From: JALZHR01 sp036389695
Lineage (GTDB): Bacteria > Acidobacteriota > Blastocatellia > Pyrinomonadales > Pyrinomonadaceae
Length of the DNA stretch: 14,628 nt
Reading direction: 5' to 3'
Assembly: GCA_036389695.1 (NCBI GenBank)
Contig: DASVWG010000485.1
Coordinates: 1 to 14,628, forward strand
Positions 7,056-14,176 of the stretch are shown here, one piece after another. The notes below the pieces were generated by a model. It was not told where the DNA came from. It made no database searches and saw only the letters and a program-made list of their open reading frames with translations. The position numbers and the translations under genes were made by a program. The stretch's first letter is position 1. Every line of letters starts with the position of its first letter.

Positions 7056-8237
7056 TTATGCTTCTGATAAACTATAGTCCAACACTTCTTCCGTCGCTTT
7101 CTGAATCCTCGTGTCCGCCAGCCAATTGTTCAAGTAATTTCTAGCATTTATTGCCAGATTACTGTAACTATCGTTATCTAAACTAATGCAATAGTTTAAT
7201 GTATCTATCCACATATCTTTATTATCGAGCGGCAAATCCCAGCCGATTCCCTTTTCTTTCAGATTTACCCACGGAGTTTTGTCGCTTATTATTAAAGGAC
7301 AGCCTGAAGCTAAAGCTTCGGCGATTATATGCCCGAAGCTTTCTCCCTGTGTCGGCAGCACGAAAAAATTATATTTTTCAAGCGTTTTTAGAACATTTTC
7401 GTGTGAAACCTCACCTTTCATCTGTACGTTTAAATTTTTCGGAAGCTTTCTGATAAGCTCCTCACATTCTTCGACATATTGATGATTATCCACCGGACCG
7501 AAAATATCCAGATAAACTTTATCTTTAATGTTTGGAAGTATTTCCAGCAGAAACTTCAAGTTCTTTATCGGGTGCAGGCGAGATAAATAGACGACGTTTA
7601 ACTCACCGGAATTTTTGTAAGGCTTGTTATTTAAATCGAACTCCGGAAAAATCTGACTGGGCGGCATATTCGGGGCGATAAAAATTTTTCCGCCTTTCCC
7701 TTTTACTTTCTCAATCTCTTCTTTTTCAAAATCGGCGGTCGCTTTCCAGATGATATTTTCGTAAAGACCGAGCACGCGGGCGAATTTTAGATACAACCGT
7801 TTTTTATTTTTTTTCAAACCCAGAGCGCCCGCCGCGAGCTCGCCTTCCGGCGCGACGATTATGTTTAGATTCGGTATTTTACGAATCTTTTTCAGCCACA
7901 AAACAAAAACCGCTAAAGTCGAGAAAAAACTGTTTAAGTAGATAGATTTAGGCTCGACTTCTTCAATTAATTTCTTAATTTTTTTTGCCTTGATATTATC
8001 TTTCGACAAATAATAAACCCTGGCGTTTCCGACCTCGTTCCAATCGTTTATTTTGACGTTTTTGTATGGAGTTTTATCGGTTTTGCCGTCGTGGTCGCGC
8101 GTGACGATGCGAAAATCGTATTTTTCGCCTAGGCGGTCGACCATATTGACGAGCGTGCGCATTCCGCCGCCGCTTTTATAGCCCGGTAAATAAAAATCGC
8201 AAAAAATCAGAATTCTCGGCTTATTTTCCTGAGCCAT
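7056..8237 (-). CDS. GT4 glycosyltransferase
   Basis: A 393-residue GT-B glycosyltransferase. The N-terminal donor/acceptor domain begins ILIFCDFYLPGYKSGGG (9-25), with the glycine-rich acceptor loop. The C-terminal Rossmann domain has VVYLSRLHPIKNL (215-227) and the GT4 EX7E signature: E299 in TQGESFG and E307 in AEALASG, followed by PLIISDKTPW (314-323). There is no signal peptide or clear membrane span, so it probably acts at the cytoplasmic membrane face. Its start overlaps the end of the GT9 gene by 17 bp, and GGAAA lies a few bases before the ATG (8235-8237). It is rich in Lys, Asn and Ile and clearly more A+T-rich than most neighbours, which may mean a separate origin. It is the last gene of the five-gene unit. 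Donor and linkage cannot be read from the sequence. Confidence 0.85.
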   Translation of the reverse strand: MAQENKPRILIFCDFYLPGYKSGGGMRTLVNMVDRLGEKYDFRIVTRDHDGKTDKTPYKNVKINDWNEVGNARVYYLSKDNIKAKKIKKLIEEVEPKSIYLNSFFSTLAVFVLWLKKIRKIPNLNIIVAPEGELAAGALGLKKNKKRLYLKFARVLGLYENIIWKATADFEKEEIEKVKGKGGKIFIAPNMPPSQIFPEFDLNNKPYKNSGELNVVYLSRLHPIKNLKFLLEILPNIKDKVYLDIFGPVDNHQYVEECEELIRKLPKNLNVQMKGEVSHENVLKTLEKYNFFVLPTQGESFGHIIAEALASGCPLIISDKTPWVNLKEKGIGWDLPLDNKDMWIDTLNYCISLDNDSYSNLAINARNYLNNWLADTRIQKATEEVLDYSLSEA

Positions 8238-9291
8238 TATTTTCCAAAACTCCGAGGCACGCCCAATAGACGCTTTCCGGCGAAATTAAATTCAAACATT
8301 TATGATTGTTGAGACAAACCGGAGCGAAACAACCTTCGCATTCGACGCGTTCGCGAAAGATTTTGTGCCCTTCCCCGTACGGCGTCCAGCGCCCGACGTA
8401 ATCGATGGCGGCGAAAACAGCGACGCAGGGCGTGCCCATCGAACCGGCGAGATGCATCGTTCCGGTGTCGGTGCCGAGATATAAATTACATTCCCGCAAA
8501 ATTCCCGCATCGCCCCGAATTCCCAATTCGCCGGCGGCGTTCGCGCCCGTCTGCCACGCTTCAAGAAATCTGTTTCCCTGCTCGCGGTCGTTTTTTCCGC
8601 CGAAAACAATCGGGAAAACATTTTTCTCTTTTATCAGCTGCGAGACAATCTCGATATAGTTTTCTTCCGCCCAAATCTTCGAACTCCAATTCGTTCCAGC
8701 CATGACCGCAATTAATCTTTTTTCGCGCCAAGCCGCCGGACAATTCGCTTCCAGCCAATCTTTCGATTTTTTGACTTCGCCGTCCGTGAGCTTTAAATCC
8801 GGCTTCAAATCGTTTATCGGCGGCAAATCCAGATTTTCAAAATAGAGAGTTTTTATTAAATACTCAAGCTCGCTTTCGACCGTTTTAACCGGCTTTTCGG
8901 GCGCCATCGTCAACAAATTTTTCAATAAATATTTAACGCCGAAAATTTTTTTTATTCCCGCCAGACGAAAAAACAGAACGTCTCTTCTGACTCGATAATA
9001 GCTGCGATTTCTGGTCATCAGATAAAATAATGAATCGAATTTTTTCGCGTGAAGCTTTAAAATCAAACGCGCGGAAGCTTTTACAAAATCCTTCGGATAG
9101 ACCAGATATTCGTCAAAAATTCCTTCCGGCAGGATTTTTTTCGCTACGAGGTCGTCCGGATTTTCCGTCTCGCCGTTGGTAAAATAGGCGATGTGCGCCT
9201 TTGGAAACGCTTTTCTGATTGCCCAGAATGAAGGCAGAGCGACGAGCGTGTCGCCGATGCTGCCAATCCGGTAAACTAAAATTCTATCCAT
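8221..9291 (-). CDS. GT9 ADP-heptose glycosyltransferase-like protein
   Basis: A 356-residue member of the lipopolysaccharide heptosyltransferase family (GT9, WaaF/WaaC/WaaQ type). The N-terminus ILVYRIGSIGDTLVALPSF (4-22) is the family opening. The C-terminal domain carries AVMAGTNWSSKIWAEE (195-210), the hallmark LGTDTGTMHLAGSMGTP (272-288) and a cysteine-bearing tail (C318, C321, C326, C332) ending in LISPESVYWA (335-344), which is usual in the family. It is expected to move heptose from an ADP-heptose to a lipid-linked or core acceptor on the cytoplasmic side. It lies 9 bp after the heptose kinase gene and two genes after the heptose isomerase-adenylyltransferase fusion, which strongly supports ADP-heptose as donor. 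Some GT9 proteins use other donors. It overlaps the following GT4 gene by 17 bp. Confidence 0.87.
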   Translation of the reverse strand: MDRILVYRIGSIGDTLVALPSFWAIRKAFPKAHIAYFTNGETENPDDLVAKKILPEGIFDEYLVYPKDFVKASARLILKLHAKKFDSLFYLMTRNRSYYRVRRDVLFFRLAGIKKIFGVKYLLKNLLTMAPEKPVKTVESELEYLIKTLYFENLDLPPINDLKPDLKLTDGEVKKSKDWLEANCPAAWREKRLIAVMAGTNWSSKIWAEENYIEIVSQLIKEKNVFPIVFGGKNDREQGNRFLEAWQTGANAAGELGIRGDAGILRECNLYLGTDTGTMHLAGSMGTPCVAVFAAIDYVGRWTPYGEGHKIFRERVECEGCFAPVCLNNHKCLNLISPESVYWACLGVLENNGSGK

Positions 9292-9300
9292 CCGCGAAAA

Positions 9301-10272
9301 TTAATTTAAAGCCTTGAGAAGCTTTTCCTGGTTAATCGTCGTCGTGCCGACTTCTTCGACGACCAAGCCGGCGCTGATATTCGACAGCTCAGCCGCCTGC
9401 AAAAGATTTGCGCCCGCCGCCAGCGCGACCGCTAAAGTTGCGATAACCGTGTCGCCCGCGCCGGTGACGTCGTAAACCGTGCGCGCTTTGGTCTGAAAAT
9501 GAACGGGCGCTTCCTGTTTTTGAAACAGGGTCATCCCGTTTTCGCCCTGCGTTATCAGCAAAGCTTCCAGACGAAGCTCGGAGATTAAAGTTTCTCCGGC
9601 TATTGTAATGTCTTCAGCTACTTGATGTTCTTCAAAATGGCAGGCTTCGATAGCCTCGCGCCGGTTCGGCGTCAAAATTGTCGCGCCCGTGTATTTTGTG
9701 TAATCCTTTCCTTTCGGGTCAACTAAAACGTGTTTATTATTTTCCTTTGCCTTCGTTATCAGACGCGTAAGCAGATTTTTGCTGAGCAAGCCTTTGGCGT
9801 AATCCGAAATTAATATTAAATCGGATTTATTTAATTCGTTCTCGATTGAAAGCCACAGCGTTTCTTCTTCCTCGGCGGTCAGAAACTTTGTTTTTTCATT
9901 GTCTATGCGCACGACGTGTTGATTGTGCGCGACGATTCGCGTTTTGACGGTGGTCGGGCGTTCTTTTAAAGTCAGCAGGAAATCGCTGGAGATATTTGAT
10001 TTATCGAGCGCCGCTGAAAGATATTTCCCTTCGTCGTCGTCGCCGATGACTCCGATCAGATACGGAGTTGCGCCGAGAGCGGCGACATTAACTGCGACGT
10101 TTGCCGCGCCGCCGGGAGCGAGGCTGGTTTTTTCGAGCTGCACGACCGGAACGGGCGCTTCCGGCGAAATTCGGCTGACACTTCCCCACCAATAGCGGTC
10201 GAGCATGACGTCGCCGATAATTAATATTTTTACTTTAGAAAAACGAGCTATAAGTTCTCTTGTGTTTTCCAC
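9301..10272 (-). CDS. hldA: D-glycero-beta-D-manno-heptose-7-phosphate kinase (HldA)
   Basis: A 323-residue PfkB/ribokinase-family kinase equal to domain I of HldE (RfaE). It phosphorylates C-1 of D,D-heptose 7-phosphate with ATP. Seen in order: ILIIGDVMLDRYWWGSVSRI (16-35), the PEAPVPVV segment (37-44), APGGAANVAVNVAALG (52-67), DYAKGLL (157-163), DPKGKDY (185-191), LTPNRREA (200-207) and the anion-hole motif DVTGAGDT (268-275), with D274 as catalytic base. The chain stops after the kinase domain, so the usual C-terminal adenylyltransferase is absent; that activity is in the gene just upstream. The start is a GTG (10270-10272), 6 bp after the TAG of the fusion gene, with AAGGCGAG about 13 bases upstream as a weak ribosome site. 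The next in-frame ATG falls inside the first conserved motif. Confidence 0.92.
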   Translation of the reverse strand: MENTRELIARFSKVKILIIGDVMLDRYWWGSVSRISPEAPVPVVQLEKTSLAPGGAANVAVNVAALGATPYLIGVIGDDDEGKYLSAALDKSNISSDFLLTLKERPTTVKTRIVAHNQHVVRIDNEKTKFLTAEEEETLWLSIENELNKSDLILISDYAKGLLSKNLLTRLITKAKENNKHVLVDPKGKDYTKYTGATILTPNRREAIEACHFEEHQVAEDITIAGETLISELRLEALLITQGENGMTLFQKQEAPVHFQTKARTVYDVTGAGDTVIATLAVALAAGANLLQAAELSNISAGLVVEEVGTTTINQEKLLKALN

Positions 10273-10278
10273 TTCTGT

Positions 10279-11295
10279 CTAAAACTCGCCTTCCTTGAAT
10301 TTTAAGTCTATGATTTCGCACCAGATATGCCCGATGGTGATGTGCGCTTCTTGAATCCGCGCGGTGCGTCGACTCGGAACTAAAATGCACGCGTCGCAGA
10401 GCGAAGCCAGTTTTTTTCCGTCGATGCCGGTCAAACCGATGGTTCGGCAGCCCGTTTCTCTGGCTTTCATCACGGCTGAGATAACGTTCGGCGAATTTCC
10501 GCTGGTGCTGAAGCTGATTAAAACGTCGCCCGCCGCGGCTAAGGCTTCGACCTGACGACTGAAAATTCTTTCGAATCCGTAATCGTTCGACAGTGCCGTT
10601 AAAGCGGAAGTATCGGTCGTCAGAGCAATCGCCGGAAGCCCGCGCCGTTCGGTTTCGTAGCGCCCGACAAATTCCGCGGCGATATGCTGCGCGTCCGCCG
10701 CGCTGCCGCCGTTGCCGCAAATTAAAATTTTCTTTCCATTCGCCAACGCCTCAAAAATAATGTCGGCGCATTTTTCAATCTGCCCGGTTTCGGTCGCCAG
10801 AAGCTTACGGAAAACTTCAGCGTGCTCGTTTAAAGATGCTGAAACTAAACTGTTTGGCGTATTTGCAGTTTCATTTTGACCGTTTCTCTCGCCCTGAATT
10901 TTTTCGACAATCGCGCTGGACGAAAAATTGTCTTTTAAAGCCAGCGAATGAACTTCGCCGCCGCGTTTAAGGACGAAATCCGCGCCGATTATCTGCTCAA
11001 TCTGCCAGTCGCCGCCTTTGACTAAAACGTCGGGCTTAATCTCTTCGATTATTTTCGCGGGCGTCGGCTCGTCGAAAATCCTGACCTCGTCCACGCTGCG
11101 CAGGGCGCGCAGAATCTCCGCCCGCGCCTGCTGCGATAAAAACGGGCGCGGCGCGCCTTTTATCTGGCGCACCGACTTGTCGCTGTTTATCCCGACAATC
11201 AGGCGCGTTCCCAAAGCGCGCGCGCGTTCCAGCAAATCGATATGTCCCGGATGAAGAATGTCGAAACAGCCGTTGGTAAAAACTACTTTTTCCAT
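10279..11295 (-). CDS. Fused heptose-1-phosphate adenylyltransferase (HldC) and sedoheptulose-7-phosphate isomerase (GmhA)
   Basis: A 338-residue two-domain enzyme. Residues 1-134 form a nucleotidyltransferase domain like the C-terminal half of HldE: VVFTNGCFDILHPGHI (4-19, with the HPGH motif), VGINSD (34-39), KGAPRPF (46-52) and VLVKGGDW (90-97). A polar linker (about 135-150) leads to a SIS domain that is clearly GmhA: ICGNGGSAADAQHIAAE (192-208), LTTDTSALTALSNDYGF (225-241), FSTSGNSPNV (262-271) and ARIQEAH (312-318). The metal/active-site set H204, E208, Q315 and H323 keeps the spacing of E. coli GmhA H61, E65, Q172 and H180, so both halves look functional. They catalyse steps 1 and 4 of ADP-heptose synthesis; the kinase for step 2 is the next gene. 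I use the ATG at 11293-11295, 25 bp after the Wzy stop. A TTG at 11352 would add 19 residues overlapping Wzy and is unlikely. Confidence 0.9.
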   Translation of the reverse strand: MEKVVFTNGCFDILHPGHIDLLERARALGTRLIVGINSDKSVRQIKGAPRPFLSQQARAEILRALRSVDEVRIFDEPTPAKIIEEIKPDVLVKGGDWQIEQIIGADFVLKRGGEVHSLALKDNFSSSAIVEKIQGERNGQNETANTPNSLVSASLNEHAEVFRKLLATETGQIEKCADIIFEALANGKKILICGNGGSAADAQHIAAEFVGRYETERRGLPAIALTTDTSALTALSNDYGFERIFSRQVEALAAAGDVLISFSTSGNSPNVISAVMKARETGCRTIGLTGIDGKKLASLCDACILVPSRRTARIQEAHITIGHIWCEIIDLKFKEGEF

Positions 11296-11320
11296 CGAAA
11301 TAAAGACTCGCGCCTGCGGC

Positions 11321-12853
11321 TCAAGCTCGCTTAAAACCGGCTTTTCTGACAAAAAACCAGACGATTAACAATCCCAGAACAGCGATAAAACCCACTTTTA
11401 AAAGATATGGAATAATCAAACCGTATGAGCCTTCGTATGAAATGCTCGTCAAAAGCATATAGTAGACGGTCGCCCGCCAGAAAGAAACCGGCTGATTTTC
11501 TATCAAAGCCGCGTAAAATATGCGTATGAAAAATCCAAGGATAATCATTCCCAAGGGAATTCCCACCGGACCGAAATTTCGCAAAAGGTCGCCAATCGGC
11601 GTTAAGGTAAAGGAATTTTCGCTGAAGTTAAAATATAAATCGCCGTATTTCGAAGGGTCTGTGGCGAGCGGCTTATCGTTCCAGACGATGCGCGGAATCA
11701 GAAACGTAATGCTGTCCTTCCAGATGTTATTATCCAGCCCGTAGCTTTCCTCGTAAGACGCTAATTTTTCATAATTCGAAACGACGACGGCGAGCGAGCT
11801 GACGGCATCGATGCGCTCCGCCAGCGCGACAAAGCCTTCTTCCATACTGACAAACACGCCCTGGTCGGAAATTTTCCCGAAAGCCTCGAAAATATTGCCG
11901 ACGTATTCGTCAAACGAAACTCTCTCCTGCGATTGTTTGATGTTTCGGAAAGTCGTGCCGTAAATCATTCCGACCAGAAGCGCCAGCGACAGAAGGATTC
12001 CGCCGACCATTTTATGCTTGAATTTTATCGTTCTCCCCGAAGAGACGAAGGCGAAAGCGACCAGAATAAAAACCTGTATGAGGCTGCCGCGATTTCCCTG
12101 CAAAGCCGATTTGCTGAGCGAAACGGCGAGCAATAAGCCGATAATCAGGTAATGGTTGAGGTTCAGCTTCTGCACACGGAACACCATCAGCCACAATATA
12201 AAAGCCGCCTCCAGCCAGAAAAGCGTCAGGAGAAAAATCGTGCCGTCAAAAATGCCGATTTCTTCAACCTGCTGAAAGCCTATGACGCCGGCGGCAAAGG
12301 CGAAAATCGTATTAAATAATCCGAGCGCCAGCAGAAGCAGACCGGGAACCGTCATCTGTTCCGACTTCCAGTTCCATTCCGGCAGCCAGCGGTTGATTCT
12401 TTCGCCGATTTGCCTGCCGAAAGGCAGAAAGAATCCGACCGATAAGCCGATGTAGCCGAGCATTACGTAAACAAGCGTGAGCGGCAGATTATAGCGCTCG
12501 TCCTGCACAAAATTTAAGAAAAACGGCTGTGAAAATCCGGCTGACAAAACCACGCCGCCGATAAAAAACGCCGGAAAAAAATACGACCACGCGGCAAAGA
12601 CGAGCGGGTGAAAAAGATTGAACCTGTTTTTGTAATAAAGATAGACGCTCGGCGCGGCAATCACCGCGCCGGTCAAAAGGCACCAGGGCATCAGGTAATA
12701 ATTGCCTAAAACATCTTCGGAATCATTTTCATAAAGAAAGAATGCCAGAACCAGAATCAAGGCGAGCGCCCAGACGAAGACCGCCGGTAAAATAAAATTT
12801 ACTTTCTTTTCCGAGTATGTCGGAGCGTAGTTGTTCAGTCTGTAATCAGCCAT
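11321..12853 (-). CDS. wzy: Wzy-like O-antigen / repeat-unit polymerase
   Basis: A 510-residue integral membrane protein with about eleven or twelve hydrophobic segments (for example near 20-40, 55-75, 83-105, 125-143, 170-190, 205-225, 234-250, 258-272, 283-299, 430-448, 463-480 and 484-502). Between roughly residues 300 and 430 there is one large non-membrane loop, expected in the periplasm. It contains TFRNIKQ (301-307), SITFLIPRIVWNDKP (381-395) and TPIGDLLRNFGPVG (418-431). The GNRGSL motif (253-258) and this layout match O-antigen polymerases, which join lipid-linked repeat units in the periplasm. Wzy proteins are poorly conserved, so topology and context carry much of the call; a ligase or other polymerase of the superfamily is possible. 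The ATG at 12851-12853 opens the five-gene unit. There is no usable Shine-Dalgarno sequence at normal spacing. Confidence 0.72.
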   Translation of the reverse strand: MADYRLNNYAPTYSEKKVNFILPAVFVWALALILVLAFFLYENDSEDVLGNYYLMPWCLLTGAVIAAPSVYLYYKNRFNLFHPLVFAAWSYFFPAFFIGGVVLSAGFSQPFFLNFVQDERYNLPLTLVYVMLGYIGLSVGFFLPFGRQIGERINRWLPEWNWKSEQMTVPGLLLLALGLFNTIFAFAAGVIGFQQVEEIGIFDGTIFLLTLFWLEAAFILWLMVFRVQKLNLNHYLIIGLLLAVSLSKSALQGNRGSLIQVFILVAFAFVSSGRTIKFKHKMVGGILLSLALLVGMIYGTTFRNIKQSQERVSFDEYVGNIFEAFGKISDQGVFVSMEEGFVALAERIDAVSSLAVVVSNYEKLASYEESYGLDNNIWKDSITFLIPRIVWNDKPLATDPSKYGDLYFNFSENSFTLTPIGDLLRNFGPVGIPLGMIILGFFIRIFYAALIENQPVSFWRATVYYMLLTSISYEGSYGLIIPYLLKVGFIAVLGLLIVWFFVRKAGFKRA

Positions 12854-12905
12854 TCTCTAAACTTTTTTTTGGGAAAATATTGAGTCTTTATCAAATTTAC
12901 TATAA

Positions 12906-12940
12906 AGACGCCGTAAAACCTAAACTGAAACGGCGCGTCT
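12906..12940 (-). terminator. Weak hairpin between the GT2 and wzy genes
   Basis: In the RNA sense, AGACG-CG-CCGU pairs with ACGG-CGUCU, giving nine base pairs with a two-base bulge and a 15-base loop. It is followed only by UUUAUAG, not a proper U tract. It sits 4 bp after the GT2 stop and about 50 bp before the wzy start. It could be a leaky terminator or an mRNA-end structure; a chance hairpin is not excluded. Confidence 0.35.
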
Positions 12941-12944
12941 CCCG

Positions 12945-13982
12945 TTATTCGCGCGCATTTTCCTTTCTTTCGATTTCGTCAAAAATAACGCGCAGCTGAT
13001 ATTCCATCTCCATCGAGCGGCGGACGATGGTGTGCAAAACCAATCCAATCGTCAGCGAAAGCATTCCGGCGAGCTCCAGACCGACCGCCAGAACGGCGGA
13101 AGGCAGGCGCAAGACAAGACCAGTTTCGAGAAATTCATAAATCACAATTCCGCCGAACGGCAATCCGCAGAGCATCAAAAAAATTCCGATAGCGCCGAAA
13201 AACGTCAGCGGCTTGTAATCGCGAAACAGGCTCAGAATCATATTTAAAATCAAAAAACCGTCGCGCACGATATTGATTTTCGAATTGCTGCCCGCGGGGC
13301 GCGCAACCAAATCTATCGGTATTTCAACAATTTGATAGTTGCGCGTTAAAGCTTTAATCGTCAATTCGGTTTCGATTTCAAAGCCGCCGCCGAAAAGCGG
13401 TATATTTTTCACGAAATTGCGACTAAACGCGCGATAGCCCGACAGAATATCCGTCAGACGAACCTGAAAAATATAATTTATCGTCCAGAGAAAAACTTTG
13501 TTGCCGAAACGATTGAGCTTTTTAAAATCGCTCGCCGATTCCGACATCAGGCGCGAGCCGACGACCATATCGGCTTCCTGACTCAAAATCGGATTTATCA
13601 ATTTCCAGACCTCGGCGGGCGGATAAGTGCTGTCGCCGTCAATCATTATATAAACGTCGGCTTCGATTTCGCGAAACATCCGCTGCACGACAAATCCTTT
13701 CCCCTGCCGACGCTCATAGCGCACAATCGCGCCGGATTCTCTGGCTTTTTCAACCGTTTTGTCTTCCGAGTTATTGTCGTAAACGTATATATCGGCTTCC
13801 GGCAAAATCGATTTAAAGCTGTCCACGACTTCCGCGACCGTCAATTCTTCATTAAAACAAGGAATCAAAACGGCAATTCTCTTTTGCCGCCCGTTTGTTT
13901 CGGATTTGTTTTGCAGACTGATTTCGCCGGCAAACGGCTCGCCGTCAGCTTTTTTTTCCGGCAAAACTGTCGAAAGACTCAT
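12945..13982 (-). CDS. GT2 membrane glycosyltransferase (dolichol-phosphate-mannose-synthase-like)
   Basis: A 345-residue GT-A glycosyltransferase with a C-terminal membrane anchor. After a 35-residue polar N-terminal extension come IAVLIPCFNEE (36-46), VYDNNSEDKT (67-76), the metal-binding MIDGDSTYPP (113-122) and VVGSRLM (140-146). RLTDILSGYRAFSR (175-188) and FEIETELTIKA (201-211) are typical of the DPM1/GtrB-like group. Two membrane segments follow at about 260-283 and 293-318. Members transfer a sugar from a nucleotide to polyprenyl phosphate or directly to a glycan; which applies here cannot be told. The start is the ATG at 13980-13982, served by AAGAGG 11 bases upstream. A TTG three codons earlier is only 2 bases from that site and is rejected. 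It lies between the repeat-bearing gap and the hairpin gap, so it may be a separate transcription unit. Confidence 0.87.
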   Translation of the reverse strand: MSLSTVLPEKKADGEPFAGEISLQNKSETNGRQKRIAVLIPCFNEELTVAEVVDSFKSILPEADIYVYDNNSEDKTVEKARESGAIVRYERRQGKGFVVQRMFREIEADVYIMIDGDSTYPPAEVWKLINPILSQEADMVVGSRLMSESASDFKKLNRFGNKVFLWTINYIFQVRLTDILSGYRAFSRNFVKNIPLFGGGFEIETELTIKALTRNYQIVEIPIDLVARPAGSNSKINIVRDGFLILNMILSLFRDYKPLTFFGAIGIFLMLCGLPFGGIVIYEFLETGLVLRLPSAVLAVGLELAGMLSLTIGLVLHTIVRRSMEMEYQLRVIFDEIERKENARE

Positions 13983-13993
13983 TTTTCTCAAAA

Positions 13994-13999
13994 CCTCTT
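13994..13999 (-). promoter_or_regulatory. Ribosome-binding site of the GT2 gene
   Basis: The mRNA reads AAGAGG, 11 bases before the ATG at 13982 and only 2 bases before the alternative TTG at 13989-13991. It therefore favours the ATG start. Confidence 0.5.
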
Positions 14000-14015
14000 T
14001 AAATAAAGAATTAAC

Positions 14016-14072
14016 CGCAGTTGAACGTAGATAAATGTAGATTTTAACAGGATAGACAGGATTTACAGGATA
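14016..14072. repeat. Two adjacent sets of short tandem repeats (3 x 10 bp, 3 x 9 bp)
   Basis: Three imperfect 10-mers (CGCAGTTGAA, CGTAGATAAA, TGTAGATTTT; 14016-14045) are followed directly by three 9-mers with the core ACAGGAT (AACAGGATA, GACAGGATT, TACAGGATA; 14046-14072). No coding frame uses this stretch; it lies in the 194-bp gap between the methyltransferase and GT2 genes. From memory, similar CGCAGAT- and ACAGGAT-based units are scattered between genes in many environmental bacterial genomes, so this is probably one copy of a dispersed repeat family. Whether it is mobile or transcribed cannot be judged here. Confidence 0.65.
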
Positions 14073-14105
14073 ATTTAAAACTAATAACGTTGAGCTTTTC
14101 CTTTT

Positions 14106-14145
14106 ATCCTGCCTATCAAGTCGCGAAGCCTACTCTATCCTGTTT
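14106..14145. repeat. Inverted copies of the ACAGGAT repeat
   Basis: ATCCTGCCTATC at 14106-14117 is the reverse complement of GATAGACAGGAT at 14051-14062 with one mismatch in twelve. TATCCTGTTT at 14136-14145 is the reverse complement of TAACAGGATA (14045-14054) with one mismatch in ten. The two sides could fold into a long imperfect hairpin in the RNA across the gap. The remaining gap up to the methyltransferase stop has a CGGCGTCTGTGCGC stretch of similar look, and no gene. Confidence 0.5.
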
Positions 14146-14176
14146 GAATTTCCCTCGGCGTCTGTGCGCTAAAATT

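Noticed and set aside
10235..10720. Out-of-frame minus-strand frame of 161 codons inside the HldC-GmhA gene
   Set aside because: It overlaps the conserved GmhA domain in another frame, and its product is Arg/Ser-rich with no recognisable motif.
11296..11352. TTG start for the HldC-GmhA fusion
   Set aside because: It would overlap the wzy gene by 32 bp. The nucleotidyltransferase domain begins right after the ATG at 11293-11295.
14016..14072. CRISPR-like array
   Set aside because: The units are 9-10 bp, imperfect and without spacers, and no cas genes are present.
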